Of a stretch of DNA of 64,000 nucleotides, positions 1-12,403 are shown piece after piece; the first letter of the stretch is position 1, and each line of letters starts with the position of its first letter. The position numbers were made by a program, and so were the translations under genes. The stretch covers positions 174,501-238,500 of the forward strand of contig PUQB01000127.1 of assembly GCA_003024785.1 (NCBI GenBank). The letters are read 5' to 3'. The stretch is from Selaginella tamariscina (Eukaryota > Streptophyta > Lycopodiopsida > Selaginellales > Selaginellaceae). The notes below the pieces were generated by a model. The model saw nothing but the letters and a program-made list of their open reading frames with translations. It ran no database searches and was not told where the DNA came from.

Positions 1-664
1 GAAGCGGTTGAATATGACAGTGTCTGAGTATATAGACTACTGGATGAGCCTACGTGATGAAAGAAAGCTGAAAGGGCTGCTTTACCTCAAAGACTGGCAC
101 TTTGTCAAGGTAGTGTAATTATGTGTATAGTTACGTATGTATGTACATATAATTTGTATAACGTATACTTTGTATGCAGGAATATCCAGATTACGAAGCT
201 TATACCACCCTAGGCTATTTACAGATCTGGCTTAACGAATACCTCGACTTGGCCCCGTTGCATATTGCATCTGAACAGTCTGAATGTTGTTCTGATTACC
301 GCTTTGTATACATGGTCCAGCAGGTACTATACACACACGCACACACACTCTTATTAAGTTCGTATGATTCTAGTACATGACACCATTGCATGCAGATGTT
401 TTTTAGATCCATAGCTGGTCAGCAATGTATGTGGAAAGAATCTGGCATCTTTTATCACCGGAGCAAACTCCATATATATATAGGTAAGCTACTCTCGACA
501 TCTATCTATACGTATACACATGTATATGTGTGTATGCATATATTCGTCTAACCAATTTCACTGTGACAGGCATAAGAGACAGACGGTTTATGACATCTAT
601 GCTGAAATATCAAATACTGAATTCCCTTACTTTCACAAGGTTTGCATTACAAATATAATGTTGT

Positions 665-697
<33 letters not shown>

Positions 698-1455
698 CTA
701 TGTGTATGTATGTATGTATTTATGGATAATGGCAGACACGCGGATGGAATGTGTTCAAAACCCAGGGGATATTATTTTTGTTCCAAGTGGCTGGTATCAC
801 CAAGTAACAAACATGGTACGTAATATTAATTTAGAATGCATTATATATGTTTATGTTGCAGGAAGATGTGATTTCAATCAATCACAATTGGTTCAATGCC
901 TGCAATCTTCATTGGGTGGTAAGTTCTTATATATAATATGTATAACTTTGAAAACTTATATAAAATAGTTATATATATGTATATTAACTATTAATTTATA
1001 TATAGAGTATTAATTATTTATTATTCGTAGTGGCGCTTGCTTCAAGATGATTACAAGGACACAGTGGCATCAATAGAGGATATACGAAGCATTTGCAGCG
1101 ATTTTGAGGCATTATGCCAACGAAACCTTGCAGCAAATTCGGGTAATAAGTGTAAATAAAAGTATATAGACAATAGTACAATTATATTATGTATTTCATA
1201 CTAGTTTACAATGATATTATTATATACTTTATAATTAATATTAGAAATTTCAGCATGAATTTTGAAGACTTTCTAGTTTTATAACTACCATGTTAAAAAT
1301 ATATGAAAAGAAGCAAACAACAACTGGAGTTTGATCTGAGGCAGCTGAAGAATGTGCTTGAGAGCATGTGTAAAACTGTATATTTTCTATCTTCAACCAA
1401 TGCTGCTGTTAAACTCCTTAATGAAATTAATGAAATTTTAAGTATTTAAGATATT
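1..1455 (+). pseudogene. JMJD4-like JmjC-domain oxygenase, 5'-truncated by window, probably pseudogene
   Basis: Fe(II)/2-oxoglutarate oxygenases of the JMJD4 type hydroxylate proteins. Conceptual exons with GT-AG borders are about 1-110, 180-323, 374-483, 570-639, 736-815, 862-918, 1031-1141 and a degraded last exon near 1254-1455. Visible motifs are TPLHADV (first iron ligands H and D, 377-400), LLSPEQTPY (449-475), GDIIFVPSGWYHQV (about 770-805) and INHNWFNACNLHW (about 874-915, second iron His). The iron-binding triad is therefore present. Against function: an in-frame TAG at 404-406 right after the H-A-D motif, an exon 4/5 junction that does not keep phase, and stops in the last exon (MNFEDF then stops, followed by an FDLRQLKNVLESM-like tail). 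Introns are only 45-112 bp and rich in TG and TA repeats. Family assignment is fairly secure; pseudogene status is inferred from the stops. Confidence 0.72.
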
Positions 1456-3706
1456 GGAGTTTTTAGAAGTGTTTGAAGTTACGTAATATATATTATATAT
1501 ATATATATATATAATATATAATAGATAGAATAAACATGAAATTTAATGTAATTTTTCATGACATATTTTTTAAAACAATAATATGACTTAAAACCCAATC
1601 CACACACTAGTTTTATAATATAAGTATGGTTTTAAGAGAAATGATAAACTTTTTAACCTTGAGGGTTCGCTTATTTTTTGGACTTCTTTTCAAAAATTAT
1701 TTATCTTTTCTATTTAAATTTGTTAATGATTATTTATCTTTTCTATTTAAATATTGGTAATGGGTTTTAGCAATATTCCATACAAGAATTTATAAATTTT
1801 TCACATATACAATTATTAAAATATAATAATTATATTCATCATGCAAAAAACCAAGTCAAAAGTATTAAGATATATAATTGAGCATTTGCACATTATCGTT
1901 TGTGTACATGTGTTAAATTTACTGTGTTGTAAATTATATAGTAAAACAACTAAATTAAAATATAATAATTACTAACAAAATATGTCTAAATGTATTTTAT
2001 GAAATATTGTGAACGATATGCCGAATGTTTAGGATTGGTCCATGTCCTTTTATCATTAAGTATGCCTTGGTTTTGAGTTGATATATACTCATTAATATTT
2101 GTGAATTCTGAAATAATTTTCTTGATTATAAGAAAATTTGGGTTTTCATGGATTTTTGGTTCCATAAACTTTGATTTAATAATTCTCATAAATAAATATT
2201 CCCTAACGTTTTATTTATATGATTAATTATTTGCATAACTTTGACATGCCAAATTGTTATATTATTTTATAGTTTGGTTGCTCTTATCTTGTATTCTTTG
2301 CTTTATATTTTTATTTAATTCATCATATTAATTTATTAATAATATCATCTTTTAATATTATTTTGAAACAGCTCGAGTTTTTGCATTGAGTAATGTTGTT
2401 TGAATCATATTTATTTGGTAATATATGATCCATTCCACTTTGGATTTGAACTTGTATTTTATTGGTTAAATATTATTATAATACTATCACTTGTAAATCA
2501 TGTCATACTTTGAGTCAAGATTGTACAACTTTTATATTTTATATTGCTTGTCGTGTTTCATTCAATTTTTTTTAACTATATTAAACATTTTTGTAGTTAA
2601 TTAGTTTTCCATGCCATATTATGTTATTATTTTTAATGATGGTATAATAAATTTTATTAATGTTATGGTTTCTAACTTATATGTTAAATATCTCTTGTCC
2701 CAATTATGTTGTTTATACTCACATATTTGTGGATATTGTCTTGAATATTTTGTTAATGAATTCTGCTTGTCTTTTACCTTGTATATACCTTGTGAATAAG
2801 ATGTTATATAAACATTATGATTAATTAACAAAACATAAAATGTGGTGACTTTTGTTAATAACATGAATTCTTGATCCTTGGTGCTCCATAGCATATTAAG
2901 ATAGTGTTCCATAGCATTTTGTAAAAGAATTAATAATATCATATTTTGTATTGGTAACTCTTTTGCAAAATGTTATGTGTTCTCCTTTGTGTGCTTCCTA
3001 TAACATTTTATAAGGTAATATGGTATATTAGTGCATATCACAAATGATTTCTTTTGGTTAGTCACACTATACACCTTGGGTACAATGCCCATACATACTT
3101 AACTATACTTTTCAAATATTGTGATAATATGTTTATATTCATAACTTATAATAAAATAGCATATGGTAATTCATATGGAATTTTTATAATGGGAGGTTCT
3201 CCTATGGTAATTTTACTTAAATAATATACTTGTTAGTGTAAGAATTATGGTTTGTGAATGATTTTAAAATCAAATTCTTGAAAAAGTAAGAAGTATCTTA
3301 TTAACAATCTTGTAATATTGGTTTTGTTCAAAAAAATGTATTAATGCTTAATAATTCACTATAAATTTAACATAATTAGCCAATAAATAATTTTAAAATT
3401 TCTTCATTACATATATCATCCCAAGTGCTTCTTTTTAGTAGTTATTTCTTTAGTATGTGTAATCTTTTATTAACAAAATAAATTGGTCGATCTTTCCCAT
3501 CATTTTGAGTTTGGGTGAGTATACACGTCATCTGATTATCATGGGAATAAATAATTTCATGTATAAGTAAATACTTCACAACTTAAAATCACCAGTATTG
3601 GTGCCTTGATAAGGGTCACTTTTATTGTTTAATTGCAGATAAATCATTGATGATAACCATCTTCTCAAGAAATCGTTATACCTCCATTAAATTCCTAGGT
3701 GGTTGG
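1456..3706. other. AT-rich intergenic DNA, no gene seen
   Basis: Strongly AT-rich sequence with a TA microsatellite at about 1489-1521. The open frames here are low-complexity (I/N/K/Y/F-rich) and show no domain. Nothing else is supported. Confidence 0.7.
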
Positions 3707-4323
3707 TTGATGGTGGTTTGACCACCACCAAATGACCAGTAGACGCAAATGAGCGGCAGTCTAGAAGGAGGCCGAATGATGGAGCGCGTAACGTACAACA
3801 TGTATGGACCGATAGCAACGGCTGTCAGCGACACTAACATTAGACTAGATCTAATCATTCGAATCAACTACCAAGGTATTAAGGACAACACACGTGAGAG
3901 AGGTGCATTAAGTTAGTAGAGAAGACCCAGTCGTAGGGTGGAGGCCCAGTGGGGGAGTCATCTTCTCATGTGTTTTTGTTTCGACCATCTTTGGGGAAGG
4001 GGGCCACCTTGTACTTCTAAGAGGTAATATATATCTTCTGTCTATCATTGCCCACCTCCCAATCTCCTTCCTTTCTCTTCTTCTCTTGCTTCCTCCTCAG
4101 CAGGAGCCCAGACACCCAAAAAGAAGGAGAGCTCCAATCCATTGGTACACGGACCCTTGTAGTGTCCAGGTAAAGGCCACCACTACACCTTCCTGTACAT
4201 CTCAAAATAATGGTCAGACCCCCGGCTCGAAACCCCGAATTGGGCATTGGCAACAGCGTCTTGGCGACCACTGAGACCACCTAAAGTCACCCCACATCTA
4301 GCTTACAAAGTCCCAGATGATCA
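3707..4323 (+). repeat. 5' LTR of family I copy I-1
   Basis: Starts with TTGATGGTGGTTTGACCACC, like the LTRs at 22499 and 29374, and ends in GATGATCA just before TTTGTGGCAACCACGG. The second half (ACACGGACCC, GGTAAAGGCCACCACTACAC, CAGCGTCTTGGCGACCACTG) aligns with the other family I LTRs. The first half is more diverged. Confidence 0.7.
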
Positions 4324-5819
4324 TTTGTGGCAACCACGGAGGAATAGTTGTTATACATGGATGGAGTTCATTGTAACAAGCTAAGTTGTTACCCCAAAAA
4401 AAGATTGGAGAGCCGGGGTTAACTCGTTCAAACCACTGGAGATAAGTAAATACCAACTGGTTAGGAGGATGCATCATGCTGGTCAGGAGAGGCCAATGGA
4501 AGGCGAAGTAGCACCCAAATGCCACAGTCGACCCCAACTTTGCCAGTCTAGGTTCACGATGTAGACACCACATTGTCAACCTCAGGAGAGGAGCCCGGCA
4601 CAACACCATCAAAGTCGGTCCCAAGTCACAAACAATGAAGAAATGTACAAAGAACCCCTAGCACGCCCTAATGAAATTCCAGGTGTAGGAATGTATAGGA
4701 ATGAACAACATCTGGAAGGGCGAGACCACATGGTGATGATTGAGTAGAGTGGGATGGATGGCTGGACAAAGGAAGCCCACCACCTGCTCTTAATGTAGGT
4801 GAAAGTGACGATTATGATGAGCCAACACACTACATAGCTGAACCCGTATTTGAAAAGTACCTTGGAGGGAGAAGACCTTATGCAGAAGAACCTCATGACA
4901 TAGGAAGTCTACGTTGGAGGTGCAGGAAACTCGAAGTGGTGACAATAGCAGAAGGGTGGATGAGAGCTAGAGGTCTTGCATGGCCAATGCTACAAAATGC
5001 AAGGTAGTAAATCCAGGGCTGCCATCACCCAACAGGGCAAGCTAGGCTAGCTGTTGATGCCCGAAAAGAGGGAGGAAGAACCTCATCTGGAAAGCCCCCA
5101 TAGGGAGGGGTGCCAAAAAGACCTTCACACTAGGAGTTTAGCAGATTGGATGACGTAGCAGGTCTAGGTGAGTATCGAGATAGCGGCTTGAGGTTCCGCA
5201 AGGCCAGGCAACACACAGGAAGGCCATCCACAAGAAGGCGACTAGATGTTGATGAGCTGACAGACTAGGAAGGAGTGCTAGTAAGGGGGACCACACTATG
5301 GTGAGTGGTCACTCTGGGCTAGGGAAGAGGGGATTCTGTCCCAAGGCGAGGAGAATCCACCCAAGCGAGTGAGACCTTACCGACAACACAAGGGGATTTT
5401 GCAAAACCATACGACAGAGCCGCAACAACCAAGAGACAAGGGAATACCATTTCAAGGCAAGGAGATTTTGCCCCGATAGCTATAACCATTATGACATTGC
5501 GAGGGGATTTCGCAAGGTTGCATGGTCCTGCCAAGACAATTGCTAGACAAGGAGATACCGTTCAGTCGTTCAGGGAGGACACATGCTGGTCATGAAGGGG
5601 ACCTGAGGAACAACCAGGAGGAATCCATCCTTGTCACCAACCCTGAATGGAATGGCGGGTGTGCAAGGGAAGAAAAAGGTACCCACATGGTACTAAAACA
5701 TGACCTCAACATGTTTGAAGTTGAAGGACCAAACTGAAGTACTTCCCAAGAGCGCGAAAAGCCACAGGAGTAGACCTAGTAACCTTACTAGCCCACATGC
5801 TCAATCGAATGCAGAAGCA

Positions 5820-6305
5820 CGATGATAGTGCCCTTACCCGCGTTTCGGGGAGCGAAGGGTGAAGACGCTGACCAACACGTGCATAAGTTCGAATAGGTGT
5901 GTCAGCTGAGAAGTGTAATCAATAACCACAAAAAGCTGAACACATTCGTATGCACCCTAGACAAGAAGGTGCATGCTTGGTGATGTGATTTCACAAGGCA
6001 AATGAAGAATCTTGGTGGGATTCTACTCCGAGAGCATTCTTGAACACTTTTCAAGAGGTGAAGAGCAAGGAGGAAGTAATCCATAAGCTAGCTAACTTGA
6101 AGCAGAAAGTAGAAGAGTCGGTCAATGAATATATGGTTTGCATGTTTGGGTATATCAACTAACTAAGGATCCACCGGTTGACCTTACCAAGAAGATGTGG
6201 TACCACTGCCAGAGATTTGCAAATGGATCAAGTTGGACGATGATCAAACGTTTCACAAGTTATTTCGCTACGCTAAGAAAGCTGAGAAACAGTGTCGAAG
6301 GAAAA
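5820..6305 (+). pseudogene. family I gag remnant (copy I-1)
   Basis: A retrotransposon gag-type capsid fragment. Pieces in several frames read GAKGEDADQHVHKFE, LRSVINNHKKLN, CTLDKKVHAW and LDDDQTFHKLFRYAKKAEK, matching the better preserved gag of I-3 and I-4. Multiple stops and frameshifts mean it cannot encode a protein. It ends abruptly at the junction with the family II LTR at about 6305. Confidence 0.65.
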
Positions 6306-6309
6306 TCAC

Positions 6310-6795
6310 TCGGGGACTCATATGTTTGGGACTTGATGGCTTTAGTGATAGCGCATTACTAGTCCTTGCTAATGATCACACACATGAAGAAAAAAAAGAA
6401 AGGGAAAATATGAGATGAAACTCATGACACAAAAGATACACTAATTAATATTTAATTTCATCATAAGAGCACACACAAACAATATCTTATCACACCTATT
6501 TACAAAATAAGAAAAGAAAAGAAGAAACTAGAGACTCTCCTTTATATCCCTATATATGTTCAAACCCTTGAGCCTTGATTCCTTATATACCCAAAATAAT
6601 ATAAAGAATGCATGTAGGGTAGGGTGTAAGAGAGGGTGTAAAATGGGGGTTACATAAAAATAATGGTAGGGGGTTATGGAAGAAGGTGGGTTTGACTCAT
6701 AAATGGTGGGGTTATAAAAGAAGGTTGACTTGACCCATAAATGGTGGGGGGTTACGGAAGGTGACTTCACTTTGACTTGGGAAGGACAAAGCAAA
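6310..6795 (-). repeat. family II LTR (left copy)
   Basis: About 490 bp nearly identical to 18485-18985: shared AAATCACTCGGGGACT, the tract with ACACACAAACAATATCTTATC, ATATCCCTATATATG, and repeated GGTGGGTTTGAC / CATAAATGGTGGGG motifs. On the minus strand it carries TATA-like ATATAAGG and CATATATAGGG boxes. It is separated from the internal part of family II by the 6848-10541 segment. Confidence 0.6.
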
Positions 6796-7139
6796 AAAAC
6801 TATGCCTAATTTTATAAATATAGGGTAGAAATTTTTTGACTAACATACATACTAGGGGAAGTACTAAGGGTTCAAGAACAAGGGTTGGTTTTTGGGTTGT
6901 AACATGTATAAATTATGTTATAATTTGTTAAAATACAGTGAAAAAACATTTTATTATTTTCACATTTAAATTATGTTTTATTTCACCATGGCATATGTAA
7001 TTTGATAGTAAGTTAAATTAGGAATAATTTTTACTTTGTAAATAAGGATAGAAAGAAAAAATTATTTAATTTAATATATCAAATAAAATATATTTTAGTT
7101 TTGAATTATATCAAAATGCACACCTGTATATAATTATAA

Positions 7140-8720
7140 CACACATTGTTAAAGTTTTAATCCGAAGGGCCAACACGTAACAACACGTGGTTGCCAAGTG
7201 GTCATTCAGCGTCATCACCTGTGTGAGCAACGCTAAGTCTTCCAAGATAACCCTAAGAGTCTGACTCATAGGCCCAGAAGACTAAGAGTCTACCCTCAGT
7301 CCCCTAAAATGACAATCTCCTGAACCCTAGAGGATAACCCGAGTAAACTTTAAGATCCTGTCCCAGTAGACCTAGGCAGGCTCATGCCCTAACCCCACAA
7401 AGGAGATGTGTCTCACACATACCCCTATGACAGGGCCAAGGCATCGTCACTTACCCCTTGAGGAATCACCCTCATCCGGGAGTACAACCCCTTTAGGGCA
7501 ACAAGGGTAACTAACCCCTAAGGGTTTGGGTGGCCAAGTCATACCCTAGACCTAGGGCTAGTACTTAGTGAGGACATGAGTGTGCGCCGTAGGCGGACAC
7601 GAGTGTTCTATTAAGTAAACTCCCTAAGGCTAGGTTTGCAAAACCCTAAGTACATGACCTTGCCAAGGAGGACACTCCCCTAACCAAGTGTGCCTAAGCA
7701 CACCTAGTTACGAGACTTAACCTCCCTTGAGCAAATGCCCAAGGCTTAGCTCCTAGTGCGAGCACAAGCATGTCTATTTGTCAGAGTATCCAACCCCTTG
7801 GCGACAAGCCTATGACACAACCCCAAAGGGTTGCTTAAGTGTTGTATCGCGTGACGTCTAGCCCAGTGTCACATCTTCATGTGACACTGCCTTCCCGATG
7901 TGGGCTATCATGCCATAGCCCTTAGATTTAAGAGTTACACCAAGTGCTACAAATGTGGCTCCTAAATGCCAACTCTAGAACCCCTCAATTATCCCTCAAG
8001 ACTCGGTAAAGAAACCTTGTTAATCAAGAACCCACACCCACAGTTGGACAAGGACATGAATGTGTCCTGGTTAGCTGTGAGTGTTACTCCTAGCTTGACG
8101 TGGAGGAGGAGGATGGAGACAAGCCTCAACCTCTACTTCTTGGAACGTGCATCTTGACAAGTCCTCCAAGCATGGATTCGCCAACGTTAAGGGTAAGCTA
8201 CCCCAAAGGTGGACGTACCCCTGTTGTCTGGAAGTTAGGGCGGCACAACAGAGGGTTGTGCCTTGGTGACACAAGCTAGAGCTTGTATCGGGAGAAGAGT
8301 AACGAGCTCAGTCATGAACCCAGGAACCCTCACTCCTACATATTTTACCTTATTTGTGATAGAGCCCCCCCCCTTTTTTCCTGTATGTGTAAGTGGGCTA
8401 GCACTAAATTAGCTAGCCCCTTAATTAATGAGATGAGTTTGCACACTAACCCTACCCTAAACCCTACCCAAGGGGGTGGGGGTTTTAAGGCGTGGGTTAG
8501 GGCAACACTAGGGTTAGGTCAACCCTAGGGGTGTTCCTAACCCTATTTAACATGCCAAACATCTTACTAGACGTCAAATTGGGGTGGGTTTTCTAGAAGG
8601 TAAGTGCTACCTTCGCTTAGAGTTTCTCGCGACATCTAAAGATAGCCGGCCGGACTACCCCTAAACACCTAAGTGCACTAAGCAAGGCTGTTTCTCACTA
8701 CATTTAGGGTCCGTCAACAT
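7140..8720. repeat. GC-rich CCCTAA/CCCTTAGG-rich tract, non-coding
   Basis: A sharp compositional change from flanking AT-rich DNA. It is rich in ACCCTAA, CCCTAAG, CCCCTA and AACCCC words, including ACCCTACCCTAAACCCTACC at 8446-8465, which resembles degenerate plant telomere repeat. The short open frames show no recognisable domain. It could be degraded interstitial telomere-like repeat or a non-coding part of a retroelement. Confidence 0.35.
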
Positions 8721-9293
8721 AGTACAGTAGTAACAACAGTTAATGTCCAAAGTAAAGAGTGAGTCATAGTAAAAACTATGACACACATACATCCTCTATG
8801 TAAACTCGACAATTATGGCTTAATAAAAGATATTTCATTTTGAATTATATAATGTTTAACCTATGTGTATGTGTGTGTGAGAGAGACAAAGAAGGAGAGA
8901 TGCATTATAAATCCATGATCAATTGAAATGGTGTGCCTATGAAGTTTAATTTCATATATGTGCGTGTGTTGCTCGGGCGTGTGTGTGCTCATGGATGTGT
9001 ATATGAGGTGCCCATGTTAGTTTTTTGTCTCTGAGTTTATAATGTGGTTTAATGGTTTAATATTTTTAATTGAAAATTTGTGACTATGTGCATGGATATG
9101 AGCATGTGTTAAAGGTAAACACATGTGTGTGTATATATATATATATAAGCATGTGTGCATGCATAAATCTCTCTTCGTCCCTCTCTACACACACATATAT
9201 ATAATGTCTGTAAGATGTTTATACTTATATAAAATATTACATGTAATACACGTAAGCTTAACCTAAACAGTGGATCCTAAAAATATGCTTTAG

Positions 9294-10125
9294 GGTTCTT
9301 CTGTGAAGCGGCGACGCTCCGTTGCTACAGATTCATGGTCCGTGCGCAGTGATACGGCAGCGTCTTGGATGTGGATGAACTTGATCGCCAGGCCAAGGCC
9401 ATGATTGAGACCCCTCTGTCCAGGATTTCAAGTATCTAGCTGTGTCAATCTGTGTATTTGGAGATTTTCATGTATGTGTATGTGTATGCCTACATTTAAT
9501 AAATCTGCAATTTTGATGTGCATTCCAAAGATTTTGACTATATATTCTTCATAAGCGTGCTTTGCAAATCCGCGGCATGGGTTTAGCTCTCCAAGATATG
9601 GCGTTGTGCAATATCAACGGTGGCCACTACTAGAGTATGTATTTTCAATCTAGTGAGTGGATTCATGGTTATACACTACAGATACAACTACACATACATA
9701 GAAATCTATATGTATAACCATACAGATTTCTATGGGTTGTAGCATGTGTGCTTTGAAGTGTATGTATATGTGCAGGATTATGCTCTGTAATAGATGCATG
9801 ATTTAAGTCTAGCAGGTCTTAACATGGAACTGTTGTACAATCGAAATTGCATGGTGTATGGTTGTATGTACATGGCCATGGCTATATGGATTGATGTACA
9901 AGAGTGACATTTGAGTACTTGCCGTGAGACTGTGTTTCTTGTGTACATTTAGCATATATGTCTTTTTGTTCTTATTTCATGTCCTGTGTCTTCACAGATA
10001 ATACAAAACTTGTTTATATTCTGCTGTGTGAGATACATTGCTGCTCGCACATATACACCTTGAGAGCACAATGGTTGTCATATGCAAGATGTGTGCAAAC
10101 TAATGCCAAAGACAAAAACCAGGTT
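9294..10125 (+). other. exon-like captured gene fragments, unrecognised
   Basis: Three GC-richer islands in AT-rich DNA look like exons. The first, about 9294-9427, follows a TTTAG acceptor and encodes FFCEAATLRCYRFMV, a stop, then LDVDELDRQAKAMIETPL. The second, about 9556-9629, encodes RALQIRGMGLALQDMALCN. The third, about 10062-10122, encodes RAQWLSYARCVQTNAKDKNQ before a GTTTAT donor-like site. I do not recognise the gene. The stop in the first piece suggests a dead copy, perhaps carried by the surrounding segment. Confidence 0.3.
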
Positions 10126-10899
10126 TATTCATGTGTACTCCTAGTCTCCTTAGTTAGCAATAAATACATTTTATATAGTTATTGCAGGGATTATTGTTCC
10201 TTGCTATATATATTATATGTAATATTAATAAATTTACATTATATATACATTCATATAGTTATTGCAAGGATTAGAAAGATAAGTGAAAAAGCTTGGAAGA
10301 AAGAGACAAGTGAAAAATAAAGAGATTTAATGTTTATTGTTTTAATTTAATTAATGAAATTTAAAGAGTTTTTATTAAGTACAATTAAAATCAATAAACA
10401 AACTTAAATTAAATATAAAATTATATAGAAAACAAATAGAAATTATTACTGTATAAATAAGGGTAAAAACAAAACAATATTACAAGGTATATTAACTATA
10501 TAACTAATGTAAAAAACAAACCAATGTCGACCCCTAGTATGTTCACAGTTTTTTACAAAAACAAAGGCTTGTTTTTTAGAGATGTTTTTTACCTTAAAAA
10601 TGATAAAAACTAGGGTTTATATTTTCCGGTGGTGCATGGAAGAAGATAAAGAAAATGTGCATGGTCAAAGCAAGTACTAACTATATGCATTAACATAATA
10701 ATGTTGACTAGTTTGACTATGCAAGAAAGACAAAGAAGGGGAATAGTAAAATGAAATAGAGACGTAAAATACGAGTAAAAGACTAGTCCACTATATGCAT
10801 ACCAAGGGCTACTAAGGTGATGGTCCAAATTTTCCTGTGACAAAATCCACCAAACAACATGCATTGCCATGCGATGCAGGTTGTTTGACAACGATAGCC

Positions 10900-11745
10900 A
10901 TATCTTTAGCAAACTTGAATGGAAAACAACATGACACGGGTTATTGGTTACAAGTTGAAGCGCTTTTATGACCATTCTTATAAGCCTCCACAATGATGAA
11001 AGGTCCATCCATCTTTGTAAGAACTTCTTTGAGAAGGTCTTATCCAATCGATTATCATATCACATCACTAAATCACTCACATGGAGTGGTCGTTCTAGAA
11101 TTTTCTTGTCGAATTTGGCCTTCCACTTTTGCTATATTGCCTTCATAAGTTGTAAGGTTTGTCGTTGTGATTCATTCATGCTCTCCAATTGACGACCTTG
11201 CTTGTAAGTCCTCACATCCCAAGCCCATGCCTTCAATGCTAGACGCAAGCTTGGTATCTCCAGTTCAATGGGAGTATTGCTTCTATACCATAAACTAATT
11301 GAAATGGTGTGTACCTAGTAGCAACTTTGTGTGTTGTCCTGAAAGCCCAAAGTGCTGCCAGTAACCACTTGTCCCCATCATTCTTATGATCCACCGCAAG
11401 CTTAGCTAATATATTGCACAACACTTCATTTCGTTCGTTCCACTAGTCCATTAGCTTGAGGGTAATAACTTGTTGATTGTCATTGTGTGATGGACAATTG
11501 AGAAAGAAGAAGCTCCACACTTCATTGCAGAAATGATAACCTTGATTTGTTATTATCTCTAATGAACACTAAACCTGGTGACAATGTTTTGGATGATGAA
11601 ATTTGTTGCGATCTTTGGTACAAGCTTGAATAGAGATTGCTTCCACCCACCTCATGAGATAGTTAGTACCCATAATAATGTATCTATTTTGGGAAAAAGC
11701 CACTGGCAAGGGACCAACAAAGTCTATTCCTTGTCAAGCCACGAC
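10900..11745 (-). pseudogene. family II integrase core and C-terminus
   Basis: Integrase inserts retrotransposon cDNA. On the minus strand the segment reads GIDFVGPLPVAF (first catalytic Asp), TNQGYHF (where TDxG is usual, so the second Asp is Asn), YPQANGLVER (catalytic Glu), then WLLAALWAFRTTHK and TPFQLVYGIEAILP. The tail DGPFIIVEAYKNG is the standard C-terminal part. Frames change between motifs. It is the 3' end of pol in this element. Confidence 0.75.
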
Positions 11746-11749
11746 CCAA

Positions 11750-12110
11750 GAGCAGGATAAAAACAAGGAGGCTTGACTCAAGAACAAAGGCAAGATCAAG
11801 GAATAAGACAAAAAATAAGGAATATGACAAGAATGATTGTAGAATGACTGGTGTTGATAATAACTAATTGTACAACAATTAGGTTGGAACTTTTATACTC
11901 ACAACTTCAAGAGCTAATCTAAGCATAAACTAAAAATGATACTCCAAGAGCTAAGCTAGGCATGAGCTAAAAATAATGTCCCTTATCTTGTAGGTATATC
12001 CTATAAGCATATCCTGTAAGCATATCTTATAGGTATATCTTGTAGGCATATCCTGTATTCTGTATTCTGTAGGTCGTATCCTATAAGCATATCTTGTATT
12101 CTATATCCCC
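11750..12110 (-). repeat. solo LTR of family III inserted in family II integrase
   Basis: An inverted copy of the LTR at 40249-40615: it shares CCTGCTCTTG, GAGTCAAGCCTCCTT, the ACTAATTGTACAACAATTAG palindrome-like core and the series of CTATAAGCATATCCTGTA units. It lies between the integrase zinc-binding part and core of family II, with no internal family III sequence beside it, which is the pattern left by LTR-LTR recombination. Confidence 0.55.
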
Positions 12111-12360
12111 ACTTCTCGAATGGACCTATTGGTAAAATAGGATGCAAAGGTCCCTTGTTCCAAAAGTCTGACAGACATGGCAAGTCCAACACCCTCCTTA
12201 ACATCCTTGAAGAGGGTTGGACAATAATATCCTGCATTGACTATCTTCTTGGAAGTATAGTCGTGTGAAAAGTGTCCACCGCAAAATCCTTCATGGCATT
12301 GCTTCATGATATGTTTTCTCTCCTAACGACCCACCACTCGTTAGCACACCATCTCTCCTA
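12111..12360 (-). pseudogene. family II integrase N-terminal zinc-binding region
   Basis: On the minus strand CHEGFCGGHFSHDYTSKKI followed by AGYYCPTLFKD and VKEG is the H2C2 integrase zinc-binding pattern (H...H...C) seen N-terminal to gypsy integrase cores. It continues into the core beyond the solo LTR. The frame is lost after the motif. Confidence 0.65.
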
Positions 12361-12403
12361 TCTTATAAAGTAACTCACTTATCACCATATAGGGTCAAGA
12401 TTG

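Larger units (their letters stand above)
3707..6305 (+). mobile_element. Ty3/gypsy family I, copy I-1, 3'-truncated
   Basis: A decayed LTR retrotransposon: 5' LTR (3707-4323), a primer-binding-like sequence TTTGTGGCAACCACGGAGG just after it, a 1.5-kb leader, then gag. It stops at about 6305 inside gag, where family II LTR sequence begins. The leader and gag match copies I-3 (23188-25110) and I-4 (60832-62830) in order and orientation. No pol survives in this copy. Confidence 0.7.
6848..10541. other. 3.7-kb segment with 11-bp inverted ends, possible DNA transposon
   Basis: It starts with CATACTAGGGG (6848-6858) and ends with CCCCTAGTATG (10531-10541), exact inverted copies, and interrupts the family II element between its LTR and 3' end. 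Inside are AT-rich stretches, a GC-rich CCCTAA-rich tract (7140-8720), TG/TA microsatellites (8860-9210) and exon-like pieces (9294-10125). No transposase is visible. I could not identify a target duplication. Eleven bases of inverted match can arise by chance, so this remains tentative. Confidence 0.3.

Noticed and set aside
642-968. A separate 108-codon gene
   Set aside because: It is one exon of the JMJD4-like gene read through its introns; GT-AG borders are clear.
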